A DNA stretch of 64,000 bases, from the NCBI RefSeq assembly GCF_016865235.1, contig NZ_CP064030.1, positions 2,790,001 to 2,854,000 of the forward strand, written 5' to 3'. Position 1 is the stretch's first letter, and every line of letters starts with the position of its first letter. Of the stretch, positions 43,156-50,956 are shown piece by piece. The DNA is from Dyella caseinilytica (GTDB taxonomy: Bacteria > Pseudomonadota > Gammaproteobacteria > Xanthomonadales > Rhodanobacteraceae). A model generated the notes under the pieces. The model worked only from the letters and a program-made list of their open reading frames with translations, did no database searches and was not told the DNA's origin. Position numbers and translations under genes: made by a program.

Positions 43156-45251
43156 TGATCTTGTCCGTCCACGGTGACGCGGTTGCCACCGCAACGCTGG
43201 CTGACCAGGCCTTTGGCACATTGATACAGGTTAGTGTAGCCACCCGTGATGCCACGCGGCGGATTGGGCTGGGAGTTGTAGTTCTCACACATGCGGAAGG
43301 CGTCCTCCCATTCCTTCTCGCAATCGTCGTTGTTCTTATGGCACTGCCCAGCGGGAGGATGGGGTTCGTCCGCACACGAGTCAGCGGTGGAGTTCGGGTA
43401 GAGGCACCCGCCGACGATCCCCGCCGCGACACACAGCTCTGGCTGCGCAGCACACAGGGCGGCGAGCCCTCGTAAGGCCGAACCCGGACTGGGGATGGAC
43501 CGGGGAGGCGCCAGGGGATCCGCTGGCAACACGCCCGGCCCTGCCGGGCTGGTGGGTCCACCGGCCGGCGCGGGTGTGCCGAAGGGGAACAGGCCAAGCG
43601 GGTCCACGTAGGCCAGGGGATCATTCTGGGCGTAGACATACAGTGGGAGCCCGCCGGCCTGCCCCAGGGGATCGACTTCGGTGTAGCTCCCGGTGCTGCT
43701 GTCGTAGTCGCGATTGATGTTGTTGGCCAACCCGCTTTCGGCGTCGTAATACTGTCCTGGGGCGCGGAGGTTATACGTGTAACCATTCGTGACCGGCGAA
43801 AGTTCACCCCAGGCATTGCCTTCATACGGCCACGCCCACAACACGTTGCCACTCCCATCCTCCACTGCGCGCGGCGTGCCCGTTTGGTCGGCGGTGACGT
43901 AGGCCACCGTCGTCGTCGTGCCCTGCATGTCGAGGTTGGCCACCGGGATGTCGCCCATGTAGACGTATTCCCGGTTCGTGGCGCCGTATTCACCGAGCAA
44001 ATGGTGGTCGAGGTCGTAGTTGTAAGTTTCCGTCGCCCCGCCCGTGGTCTTGGCGACCCGCAACCCATCGGCGTTGTAGAGGTAGGTGGCCACCGTGGAT
44101 TGATTGACCTGCACCACGGACATGCGGTTGCGATCGTTGAAGCCAAAGCCGTAGGTCGTGCCGGCGTTGGAAATCGCGGTGGTGTTGCCATTGGCATCCA
44201 CCGTGCGCGCCGCATTGCCGGTGGCGATCAGTTGGTGGGTGCCCGTGTTGTAAGCGTAGATTCCCGTCGCAAGCCCACTGCCCGTCTTCGTCAATCGATC
44301 GCCCGCCTGGTTATACGTCGCGCTTTCGAAAATCGAGCCGTTGGCTTCGGTCACGGTGTTCAAGCGATACAGCGAATCGTAGGCGTAACTTTCCGTCGCA
44401 GGATTGGCGCCGGGTGCGTTGCCGATCGCCGTGATGTTGCCCATCGCATCACGCGCCAGATGCAGCGCAAAACCCGGGCTGGTCAAATCCGTCAGTCGAT
44501 AGTTGGCGTCGTAAGTGCGAGTGACGGTCTGGCCGTTGCCCAGGGTGTAGCTCGTTACCGGGCCAAAGGGCGCATACGTCACGTTGCTCACCAGCGTGGT
44601 CGTGCCACTGCCGGTTGTGACAGACGCTCCGCTGATGTTGCCATTCCCATCGCGGGAGTAGTTGATCTGGTTGCCGCTGGGATATGTGATCGCCAGCAAA
44701 CGACCCGCTGCGCTACGTGTGTAGTTCGTGACTTGGGTTTGTCCGTTCAGCGCCTGCATCTTTTGGATCACAAAACCCTGTCCGTTGTAACAGAGGGTCG
44801 TGGTCACCGAATTCTCAACGACCTGTGTCAAACGGCCGATTGGATACGACACGGAACAACCGGTGACGGCGTTCGATTGATCGTAAGTGTAGGTCACGTT
44901 GAGAGTGCTGTCGGCATACGTTGCCGTGAGCCGCCGATTGTCGGCATCGTAGGTGTAGCTGACGGTGTTGCCCTTGGCATCGGTCGCCGTCAACACATTG
45001 CCGGCGGCATCGAAAGTTTGCGCTTTGGTTCCCGAGTCCGGGCTGGTGGTGCTCGTCGGATCGGAAAGGCCATCGTATTGATACGTGGTGTTGAACCCGC
45101 TCGGGTCCGTGACCTGCGTCATGCGGTTCAACGCATCGTATTGATAAGTCGTCGTCGTGTTCGCCGTTTGGGCGAAGAGCGGCGACCCGAAAACGAATGG
45201 CGCAACAACGAAAATCCCCTGCGCCCACTTCCTGACGCTCCACATCTCCAT
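43152..45251 (-). CDS. Small secreted Rhs/YD-repeat protein with Cys-rich C-terminal tail
   Basis: 699 residues. A signal peptide (FVVAPFVFGSPLFAQ) leads directly into YD repeats (TTYQYDALNRMTQVTDPSG, TYTYDQSNAVTG, ANYRLTDLTSP, YAYDSLYRLNTVTEANGS). The Rhs core ends with GQYYDAESGLANNINRDYD, then VDPLG repeats and a final DPLGLFPFG near residue 556. The last ~140 residues are distinct: Pro-rich, then about ten cysteines (AAQPELCVA, GQCHKNNDDCEKEWEDAF, YQCAKGLVSQRCGG), in the usual toxin position. Rhs effectors are normally over 1,200 residues; this is a short Sec-exported form. It heads a ten-gene minus-strand run. The start could also be ATG 45,245. Confidence 0.85.
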   Translation of the reverse strand: MEMWSVRKWAQGIFVVAPFVFGSPLFAQTANTTTTYQYDALNRMTQVTDPSGFNTTYQYDGLSDPTSTTSPDSGTKAQTFDAAGNVLTATDAKGNTVSYTYDADNRRLTATYADSTLNVTYTYDQSNAVTGCSVSYPIGRLTQVVENSVTTTLCYNGQGFVIQKMQALNGQTQVTNYTRSAAGRLLAITYPSGNQINYSRDGNGNISGASVTTGSGTTTLVSNVTYAPFGPVTSYTLGNGQTVTRTYDANYRLTDLTSPGFALHLARDAMGNITAIGNAPGANPATESYAYDSLYRLNTVTEANGSIFESATYNQAGDRLTKTGSGLATGIYAYNTGTHQLIATGNAARTVDANGNTTAISNAGTTYGFGFNDRNRMSVVQVNQSTVATYLYNADGLRVAKTTGGATETYNYDLDHHLLGEYGATNREYVYMGDIPVANLDMQGTTTTVAYVTADQTGTPRAVEDGSGNVLWAWPYEGNAWGELSPVTNGYTYNLRAPGQYYDAESGLANNINRDYDSSTGSYTEVDPLGQAGGLPLYVYAQNDPLAYVDPLGLFPFGTPAPAGGPTSPAGPGVLPADPLAPPRSIPSPGSALRGLAALCAAQPELCVAAGIVGGCLYPNSTADSCADEPHPPAGQCHKNNDDCEKEWEDAFRMCENYNSQPNPPRGITGGYTNLYQCAKGLVSQRCGGNRVTVDGQDQ

Positions 45252-45501
45252 CCCCCTGTCGGCCCTGCCTGGCCGCTGTCCATGAGTGGTATTGGTCGTT
45301 CCGATATTACCGAAGCCACGTGCGATTTTGACGGTCACCCATGCATGATTTTTCGTCGCATGCCATCTTCACATTTCCATCACGCACCCCCTGCCGTGCT
45401 GAACGTTGACATCGCACCCACCGAATGTCGGTCAAGCTGCGGTGTTAGATTGCCCTTTCCACGGAACGGGCATCCACCACATAAGCAAAGGGGATTTTTC
45501 T

Positions 45502-45951
45502 ATGAAGAGTAAGCGTGCAGTGCTCGCCATTGGTCTGGCTCTCGGTCTTTCTGGCGCTGCTTGGGCAGGCGCGCCGTCCACAGGCCTAGGGCAAGCGTGG
45601 CCCAATGCCACGGATGTCAGTTTGAGCCCGCATTACCACGTGTACGTCTTCGCAAAAGATGGCATTGAGTATGTGCAGGTCAATGACCTAAATGGCACGG
45701 TGCGCAGCGCGGTTGCCGCGGCGAATGGCACGGTGCTGGTGCTACCAATCGGGACGGATGCGGCGCACGTGAACACCACCAAGGCCAAGACGGCCACGAG
45801 TGCCAGCACAGAAACCGTGTATCAAGACCAAGCCGTGACGGTGACGACCACGCCCGCCAGCAACGGCGCGCTGAATGTCACCGCCTCAGCCTTGCTGGAC
45901 ACCTGTTCAGATCCGGGTGAGTGCGGTGATGTAGTTAAACAGGTCCAGTGA
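45502..45951 (+). CDS. Small secreted protein, 149 aa, divergent from Rhs gene
   Basis: Signal peptide MKSKRAVLAIGLALGLSGAAWA, then a mature part of about 125 residues rich in Thr, Val and Ala (VTVTTTPASNGALNVTASA) with a C-terminal CSDPGEC pair. AAAGGGG lies eight bases before ATG 45,502; the frame continues upstream without a signal sequence, so this start is preferred. It is divergent from the Rhs gene across a 250-base promoter region and ends two bases before the stop of the convergent MASE1 gene. No family recognised. Confidence 0.75.
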   Translation: MKSKRAVLAIGLALGLSGAAWAGAPSTGLGQAWPNATDVSLSPHYHVYVFAKDGIEYVQVNDLNGTVRSAVAAANGTVLVLPIGTDAAHVNTTKAKTATSASTETVYQDQAVTVTTTPASNGALNVTASALLDTCSDPGECGDVVKQVQ

Positions 45952-45953
45952 CT

Positions 45954-47513
45954 TCAGGCGGACATCACCACGGTGAGATGCAGACCTCGCTCACTGGCAC
46001 GTTGACGCGCGGCGCCCCCAAAGGTCGCCGCGTCGTCATTGATGGCCTGGAAATTCGTGTGGCGAGATAACTGTTGCAAAGCCATCAAGCGCGATTCGGA
46101 CAGCGGGAAAGGATCGTGATCTTCCGTGCCCGTCATGCGCAGAATGACCCAACGCTGGTCGCGGTAATGCACGCACCGAACGCTGATCAAGACCTGGCCC
46201 ACGTGATCTTGCGCGGCCAGGTGCGTGACGCCACTGCAAATCATCCGATAGATCGCCAGATGCATGGCATTCGGTAGCGCGCTCACGCCCCCGTGGAAAT
46301 TCGTGCGGAACGGGATCTGGTGCTGGGACAAAACTTGCGCCAGGCTGCCCTTTTCCAGCGCCTTGGGCAGGCTTCGGCCTTGGCCTTCCAGCGGATCGCA
46401 GTATTCGATGAAGCGGTTGGCGGCATCGACCACGGGTTGCGCCCGCTGGTAGTCGCTCATCTGGGTGGGGAAGCGGAGCCAGGACGAACCGAGCGTTTGC
46501 ATTTCGCGGAGCATGTAAGCAGCGCGCCGCAACTGACGTTCGCCTTCATGATAGTTCCGCTGCGCCAACGCCAACGCGTTGCGCATGTCCTGCTTTTCTT
46601 GCTGATCTTGGCGATGCCATGCCGTGATCTTCGAGCCGATGATCAGCATAGTGGAGGTCACAAAGAGCAAGAGGACCTGAGCGTGCAACGTAGCGTGATC
46701 GTATTTCGCGGGCATCAGCATCACGATGGCGATACTGGCCGCTGTACTCCCTACCGCCGCGCCTTGCCAACCGTTTTTAAGCGCCAACATCACCAGCGGC
46801 AGGAACATGGCGACCTGGGCCATGTAGCGCACGTCCGATCCCAGCTTGGCGCGTGAGCCAATCCAAAGCAGCAACCCCAAGACGGGGATAAGCACGCCGA
46901 TGCTGTCCACCAGCATCCGGTTGTCACGAAGTTCCGAGACCAGGGTTTTGAAGGTTTTGCCGCGCACGGCGACCCACACCGCTATGGCCAACGGTGCGAT
47001 GGTCAGGATGCCTAGCGAATGACCGAGGACGTAGCGCAGCATCCATTGGTGCAGTGGCGGATAGCCCGGCGGGCGTGGGGCCAACCAAAGGAGCAGTATG
47101 TTGTAGGCGGCTACTGCAAGAGCGGCCGCGGCGGTGCACAGCACCAGCGCTGGCATGCTGACGCCATCACCGCGGCGCCGGATCAAGCCCAGGCGTTCAC
47201 GGCACACATACACGATTGGCATGACCAGGCAGATAGACGGGACGGCCTTGAAGCTGGCCCAGGCCACGCCGAAGGAACTTACGCAGGTGATAGCCACGGT
47301 GGTAAGGGGAATGAATTCGCCGACCGCCAGCGCCGCCCAGTAACGGTAAGGGAGCAAGATGAGAGCAGCCAATTCCAAACCGGCCACCAAGTCCCAGTGG
47401 GAAAACGATACAGCCCGCAGCGCAAAGTAGACGCCTGCGAAGCCCAACATCACGACAAGCTGTCGCACTGCTTGATGCGCCCGAAGTGTGTTGCGCCCTG
47501 GTCCTTTGTCCAT
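45954..47513 (-). CDS. MASE1-domain membrane sensor with degenerate histidine-kinase C-terminus
   Basis: 519 residues. The first ~300 are a MASE1-type integral membrane sensor, with about eight hydrophobic segments (VVMLGFAGVYFALRAV, GLELAALILLPYRYWAALAV, SLGILTIAPLAIAVWVAV, MAQVAMFLPLVMLALK, VLLLFVTSTMLIIGSK). A coiled-coil helix follows (RQDQQEKQDMRNALALAQ). The last ~130 residues resemble a HATPase region (LPNAMHLAIYRMICSGVTHL) but lack a phosphorylatable His box and the N-box Asn and G-rich ATP motifs. It is therefore probably a signalling receptor that has lost kinase activity. GGGGGGAGGGG precedes the ATG. Confidence 0.75.
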   Translation of the reverse strand: MDKGPGRNTLRAHQAVRQLVVMLGFAGVYFALRAVSFSHWDLVAGLELAALILLPYRYWAALAVGEFIPLTTVAITCVSSFGVAWASFKAVPSICLVMPIVYVCRERLGLIRRRGDGVSMPALVLCTAAAALAVAAYNILLLWLAPRPPGYPPLHQWMLRYVLGHSLGILTIAPLAIAVWVAVRGKTFKTLVSELRDNRMLVDSIGVLIPVLGLLLWIGSRAKLGSDVRYMAQVAMFLPLVMLALKNGWQGAAVGSTAASIAIVMLMPAKYDHATLHAQVLLLFVTSTMLIIGSKITAWHRQDQQEKQDMRNALALAQRNYHEGERQLRRAAYMLREMQTLGSSWLRFPTQMSDYQRAQPVVDAANRFIEYCDPLEGQGRSLPKALEKGSLAQVLSQHQIPFRTNFHGGVSALPNAMHLAIYRMICSGVTHLAAQDHVGQVLISVRCVHYRDQRWVILRMTGTEDHDPFPLSESRLMALQQLSRHTNFQAINDDAATFGGAARQRASERGLHLTVVMSA

Positions 47514-47750
47514 CCCCTCCCCCCGGTTGTTCGGCGACTGCTGACCCTCAACCTATACGTTCCCCAAAACTAGCGGATGATGGAACCATTCCGCTTGTGA
47601 AACCGGCGTGAGCCATCGGCGCGATCCATGCAAGGTGTGCGCTCCGCTGTGAACGTCGCGCATACTGGCGGTTACTGCACACCCCTCAAGTGATCTATCC
47701 CGGTCAACCGGTTTGTGAGGTACATGGTGAAGGTGCAGTGATGGCCAAGC
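47514..47750. other. Spacer before structured repeat copy 1
   Basis: Contains the promoter region of the minus-strand MASE1 gene and possibly the 5' part of a plus-strand transcript ending at the terminator at 47,857. No gene is supported; frames here overlap the repeat and lack ribosome sites. Confidence 0.4.
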
Positions 47751-47857
47751 TATGCGATAACAGAGCTGCCGGGATGTCCTTGGCGTCCGGTAGGGGCCCC
47801 TACCAGCATGGAAGCCGACGCCCGACCGGGCCGCCTTTAGGCGGCCCGTTTTCTTTT
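47751..47857 (+). repeat. Structured repeat copy 1, ends in intrinsic terminator; possible small RNA
   Basis: The segment TATGCGATAACAGAG..TGCCGGGATGTCCTTGGCGTC, a GGTAGGGGCCCCTACC palindrome, CAGCATGGAAGCCGACGCCCGACC-type linker and a terminal GGGCCGCC/GGCGGCCC hairpin matches, in the inverted direction, 50,925-50,815. Order, spacing and the hairpins are kept while loop and stem bases differ in a compensating way. It looks like a structured transcript or mobile repeat, not a coding remnant. Confidence 0.6.
47828..47857 (+). terminator. Intrinsic terminator of repeat copy 1
   Basis: Perfect 8-bp stem GGGCCGCC - TTTA - GGCGGCCC, then GTTTTCTTTT. A textbook Rho-independent terminator on the plus strand, with no plus-strand protein gene before it. 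Confidence 0.8.
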
Positions 47858-47906
47858 GGCGTCCGACTTGGGCAAACACGGCCATACGTAAGCTGTTTAC
47901 AGCTGA

Positions 47907-49130
47907 CTAATGCGCTTGAGTAAGGTATGCACGCATAGGTGGAGCCACCGAGCCGACAACGTTGCCCTGGGGGTCGGTACAGATCCAATCGGGACAGTGA
48001 TAACGCAGGGCATCCGCGTTGCGTACCGGGGTCATCGTATCGGCGACTTGCGTAGCGCTACCAATCGGCTGACCGGTTTCACCGACACACTGGTGAGAAC
48101 CGACATTGCATTCGATCAGATAGATCGGATAACCATCCTTGGATTTCATCCCGGAGCTCGTGGCAAAGGGAAAGGTGCTGCCGTCGATCGCACCACCATT
48201 GGGATCGGCCGCGCCTGCGTTCTGAAGCGCCCAGAGTGCCTTGGGATCATCGGGTGGCAGCTCCGTTGACGTCGTGGCTCCCGCCGTGACCGAACCAGGT
48301 TCAGATCCACTTACCGGCCCCACGGACAACGCGGTTGACGCGGCTTGCGTTGATGCGGAAGGGGCCGTTCCTTCTCCCAACGTCTGCATGACGGCCTTAG
48401 CCGCCGCGTCACTATCCGGGTCAGGCTTAGCCATCTCGTGGGCAACGATGTGGAAATACACGGCGAGACCGGCGCAGATGACCGAGATGCAGCCCAGCAC
48501 GATCTGGCCTCGTCGAATGTTCTTGGCTCGCCGTTGGGCTTTCGCCTCGTCCTCAGCAGGCAAAGACACGCTCGCCGTTGGAAAAGAGACACTCCCTGCC
48601 GTTGCTGCGCTTCCAGCATCACTCCCGGTCAATGATGGAGAACTTGCCGTATCCGATACAGCTACCGCGTTCCACCCCATGCGAAGACCTTGCAAGAGTG
48701 CAAAGCCCATGACGATCGCTTCCGCAATGAGGAAAATCGCCGCGCGAAATGCGGCCAGATCTTCATCGTCACTCATGTTGGTGACAACGACGATCACGAT
48801 GGCTGAGATCAGCAGGGAGATAACCACCACTCCCACGTACCATGCCATGCCACCGCTCTTTAGCACGACAGGAACAGACGCCCCGGTAGGGTGTAGCCCG
48901 GCCCGATGAAAGCCGATGCCCCGCTTGAAGCCCAACCAGAGCATGAAGCCGCTTTCCAGGGCATAGACCAGGAGTACCGTAGCGGTATTGGCCCAATCAT
49001 TGTCAAAGTAGCCGCCGGTCGCCAGGAAATAGGCGGCAATGTTGATGACCACAAAAATGCGTAGCAGTACAAATTTCTGCGCCGTTTGAAGCTTAGTAAA
49101 AACGGTAAGACCATCGCTGATGGGGTTCAT
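47907..49130 (-). CDS. Membrane protein with five predicted helices, 407 aa, unknown
   Basis: Five hydrophobic segments: FVLLRIFVVINIAAYFLATG, TATVLLVYALESGFMLWLG, YVGVVVISLLISAIVIVVV, AAIFLIAEAIVMGFALLQGL and IVLGCISVICAGLAVYFHIV. Between the fourth and fifth is a Ser/Ala-rich soluble loop. A C-terminal ~150-residue tail, Ser/Thr-rich then Cys-containing (IECNVGSHQCVGETG, YHCPDWICTDPQG), has four cysteines that may form disulfides or bind metal. GGAGGATGTC precedes ATG 49,130. It lies 100 bases after the lipoprotein gene on the same strand. No family recognised. Confidence 0.72.
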   Translation of the reverse strand: MNPISDGLTVFTKLQTAQKFVLLRIFVVINIAAYFLATGGYFDNDWANTATVLLVYALESGFMLWLGFKRGIGFHRAGLHPTGASVPVVLKSGGMAWYVGVVVISLLISAIVIVVVTNMSDDEDLAAFRAAIFLIAEAIVMGFALLQGLRMGWNAVAVSDTASSPSLTGSDAGSAATAGSVSFPTASVSLPAEDEAKAQRRAKNIRRGQIVLGCISVICAGLAVYFHIVAHEMAKPDPDSDAAAKAVMQTLGEGTAPSASTQAASTALSVGPVSGSEPGSVTAGATTSTELPPDDPKALWALQNAGAADPNGGAIDGSTFPFATSSGMKSKDGYPIYLIECNVGSHQCVGETGQPIGSATQVADTMTPVRNADALRYHCPDWICTDPQGNVVGSVAPPMRAYLTQAH

Positions 49131-49232
49131 GACATCCTCCTTGCAGCACTTCCAAAGTAAGGTGACAAACACTCCCATCAGGCCAGGCAGCTGCCTGGCC
49201 TGATGAAGACGTGTTATGGGGCGAAACGGAAT

Positions 49233-50312
49233 CTAGTTCCGGACAAAATCCATCACGGATTGCGCAGAGAATTGCTGGAGATATTGAACAAACGTGGTGG
49301 CATTGTTTTTCGCAATCAGCACCAAGGCCGCCTCAGCATCGCCGTAGGCCTGATCTTTCGCGGTGCCATCCTGGTGCTTCGCCTCGGTACCGGCGTAAAC
49401 CAGCACGAAATCACCACTGTCCCCCACACTCCACTGGAAGACCTCGTCAACCTCGACAATGGGGTTGGGATGAGTGGATTGTTGCTTCAGCTCGTTATCG
49501 ATCGAAGCGAAATAGGCATCCTTTCCCGAGGTCATCTTGCCTAGCTTCTGCTGATATTCCGAGATTTGCTGATTCTCCACATTCATGCTGATCTTTAGCC
49601 CTGCCTGAAGATCGGCCTGATTCCTTTGGCGCGTAGCCATGTCGTAGCTGAGCTGTTGCTTCAGGGCACCGATGGCTCGCGGAATTTCTTGCCTCAAGAC
49701 ATCCCCGCAGTGCTTCTTCACGGCAGGATTTTGCTGCGGGTCCGTATAACAGGAAGCAGCGATGCCCAGCGACGCTGACGGGTCAAGGGGGGTAGATGCA
49801 ATTTTGTCGATGTCTCCGGATTGCAAAACCGCTATTTGGTCGTTCAGTTTTTGAACTTCTTGATCTTGCTGATTGGACGCCCCTGCATCGGTCTGCACGA
49901 GTCGTGCCTGGTCGTCAGCGAGCGTCTTCTGCCGCTGCGCAAGGTTGTCCTGCAAGGTCTTGATGTTGACCAAGTAAGCGTTCTTCAGCACCTGCGCATT
50001 GCTGTTCATCTCCTTCAAATGGGCTTCTTCAGTGCTTTGAATGTAGTCTTTGACGCCCTTGAAGCTGCAACGGTATTCGACAATTTTGCGACCGCGCTCG
50101 TCCTTTATCGTGTCCCATGTCACTGCGTCGCAAACACTCCGGTGATCGAAGGCTTGCCCTACCGTGTAGGACGGATCGGGTTCGAATTTCATCTCTTTGA
50201 CTTTCGAAATATCGCTGTCTGTGCATCCGGCGAGGTTGACGACACACATCGCCACGATCGCTTTGGCCACCATGGCCGATGTCACGCCATGCTTTCTGGT
50301 TGCGTACTCCAT
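49233..50312 (-). CDS. Lipoprotein with coiled-coil middle, 359 aa, unknown
   Basis: The N-terminus AKAIVAMCVVNLAGC is a lipoprotein signal (lipobox NLAG-Cys). The mature protein has a long charged coiled-coil region (YLVNIKTLQDNLAQRQKTLA, QEVQKLNDQIAVLQSG) and a second helical stretch (GALKQQLSYDMATRQRNQAD), with cysteines at SVCDAV, EYRCSF, SCYTD and KHCGD. AGGGGTACATCG precedes the ATG. It is upstream of the five-helix membrane protein and divergent from the XRE regulator, so it may be controlled from the same intergenic operator. Confidence 0.72.
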   Translation of the reverse strand: MEYATRKHGVTSAMVAKAIVAMCVVNLAGCTDSDISKVKEMKFEPDPSYTVGQAFDHRSVCDAVTWDTIKDERGRKIVEYRCSFKGVKDYIQSTEEAHLKEMNSNAQVLKNAYLVNIKTLQDNLAQRQKTLADDQARLVQTDAGASNQQDQEVQKLNDQIAVLQSGDIDKIASTPLDPSASLGIAASCYTDPQQNPAVKKHCGDVLRQEIPRAIGALKQQLSYDMATRQRNQADLQAGLKISMNVENQQISEYQQKLGKMTSGKDAYFASIDNELKQQSTHPNPIVEVDEVFQWSVGDSGDFVLVYAGTEAKHQDGTAKDQAYGDAEAALVLIAKNNATTFVQYLQQFSAQSVMDFVRN

Positions 50313-50450
50313 CGATGTACCCCTGTTAATTGGAAGGTGTCGTATGCCCTACGCGAACGAAAGCTCACGAGGGCGCTGAAGCTGACGAGGTGGGCCATCG
50401 CGTCCCTACTGGGGGAGGCGTCGATGGCGCTCAATGAATAGTAGAACATC

Positions 50451-50481
50451 TATTACGATGATATCGAATATCATCATAATA
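50451..50481. promoter_or_regulatory. 31-bp operator-like dyad before XRE regulator gene
   Basis: TATTACGATGATAT - cga - ATATCATCATAATA: two 14-base arms that match at 13 positions. It sits in an A/T-rich divergent region, 20 bases before the XRE gene and 139 bases before the lipoprotein gene on the other strand. This is the expected form of an autoregulated XRE-family operator controlling both directions. Confidence 0.7.
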
Positions 50482-50500
50482 GCTTGTTGCATATAGCTTT

Positions 50501-50818
50501 ATGGCCCGTCCACGATCCGCGGAGCGGGCCATGCCAGTACCCAAGAAAACGCCCAAATCGATCTACCGACCGGAAATTCTGATCGTCGTTGGCCTGCTAA
50601 GAGGTATGCGGGAGGCTACCGGTCTGAACCAGACAGCCTTTGCCACCAAATTAGGCCGGTCGCAGGCCTACGTCAGCCAGGCCGAGCGTGGCGCTGTCCG
50701 CCTGGATGCCTTGCAGTTGCGCGACTGGTGCCTCGCGTGCAAGACCGACCTCGTCACTTTTGCGCAGCAGATCGAAGATGCCCTGAGCAGTCAGGCTGGA
50801 AGCCGGAAAAGGCGATAG
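50501..50818 (+). CDS. XRE-family helix-turn-helix regulator
   Basis: 105 residues. The helix-turn-helix is MREATGLNQTAFATKLGRSQAYVSQAERG with the Cro/C1 pattern (LNQTAFA, turn, SQAYVSQAERG), followed by a helix LDALQLRDWCLACKTDL. There is no ribosome site before ATG 50,501; ATG 50,531 (MPVPKK) has GGAG nine bases upstream and may be the true start. It probably binds the dyad at 50,451-50,481 and represses itself and the divergent lipoprotein operon. Confidence 0.82.
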   Translation: MARPRSAERAMPVPKKTPKSIYRPEILIVVGLLRGMREATGLNQTAFATKLGRSQAYVSQAERGAVRLDALQLRDWCLACKTDLVTFAQQIEDALSSQAGSRKRR

Positions 50819-50925
50819 ATAGAGCCGTGCCGCCTTTGGGGGCGGCACGGTCGGGCATCGCCCTCCATTGCTGTAGGTGGCTCCTCACGACGCCAAGGAC
50901 TTCCCGGCACCTCAGCTATCGCATA
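50815..50925 (-). repeat. Structured repeat copy 2 (inverted relative to copy 1)
   Basis: On the minus strand: TATGCGATAGCTGAGGTGCC, GGGAAGTCCTTGGCGTC, an imperfect GTGAGGAGCCACCTAC hairpin, CAGCAATGGAGGGCGATGCC, then the terminal hairpin CCGTGCCGCC/GGCGGCACGG (50,825-50,850). It aligns over its length with 47,751-47,857. The hairpin follows the XRE gene stop by six bases and could also end that transcript. Confidence 0.6.
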
Positions 50926-50956
50926 AGGTGAAACCGGAAGACACGGGCAGAGATGG

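Noticed and set aside
43097..44215. 372-codon minus-strand frame inside the Rhs gene
   Set aside because: Out of frame with the YD repeats and Arg/Pro/Thr-rich; a shadow of the true frame.
43884..45512. Long plus-strand frame of about 540 codons opposite the Rhs gene
   Set aside because: It is antisense to clear YD repeats, has an odd His/Arg/Val-rich composition, no domain and no ribosome site. It is a by-product of high GC codon use.
47553..47885. 110-codon minus-strand frame across repeat copy 1
   Set aside because: It runs through the terminator hairpin and the repeat and has no features; a similar chance frame occurs over copy 2.
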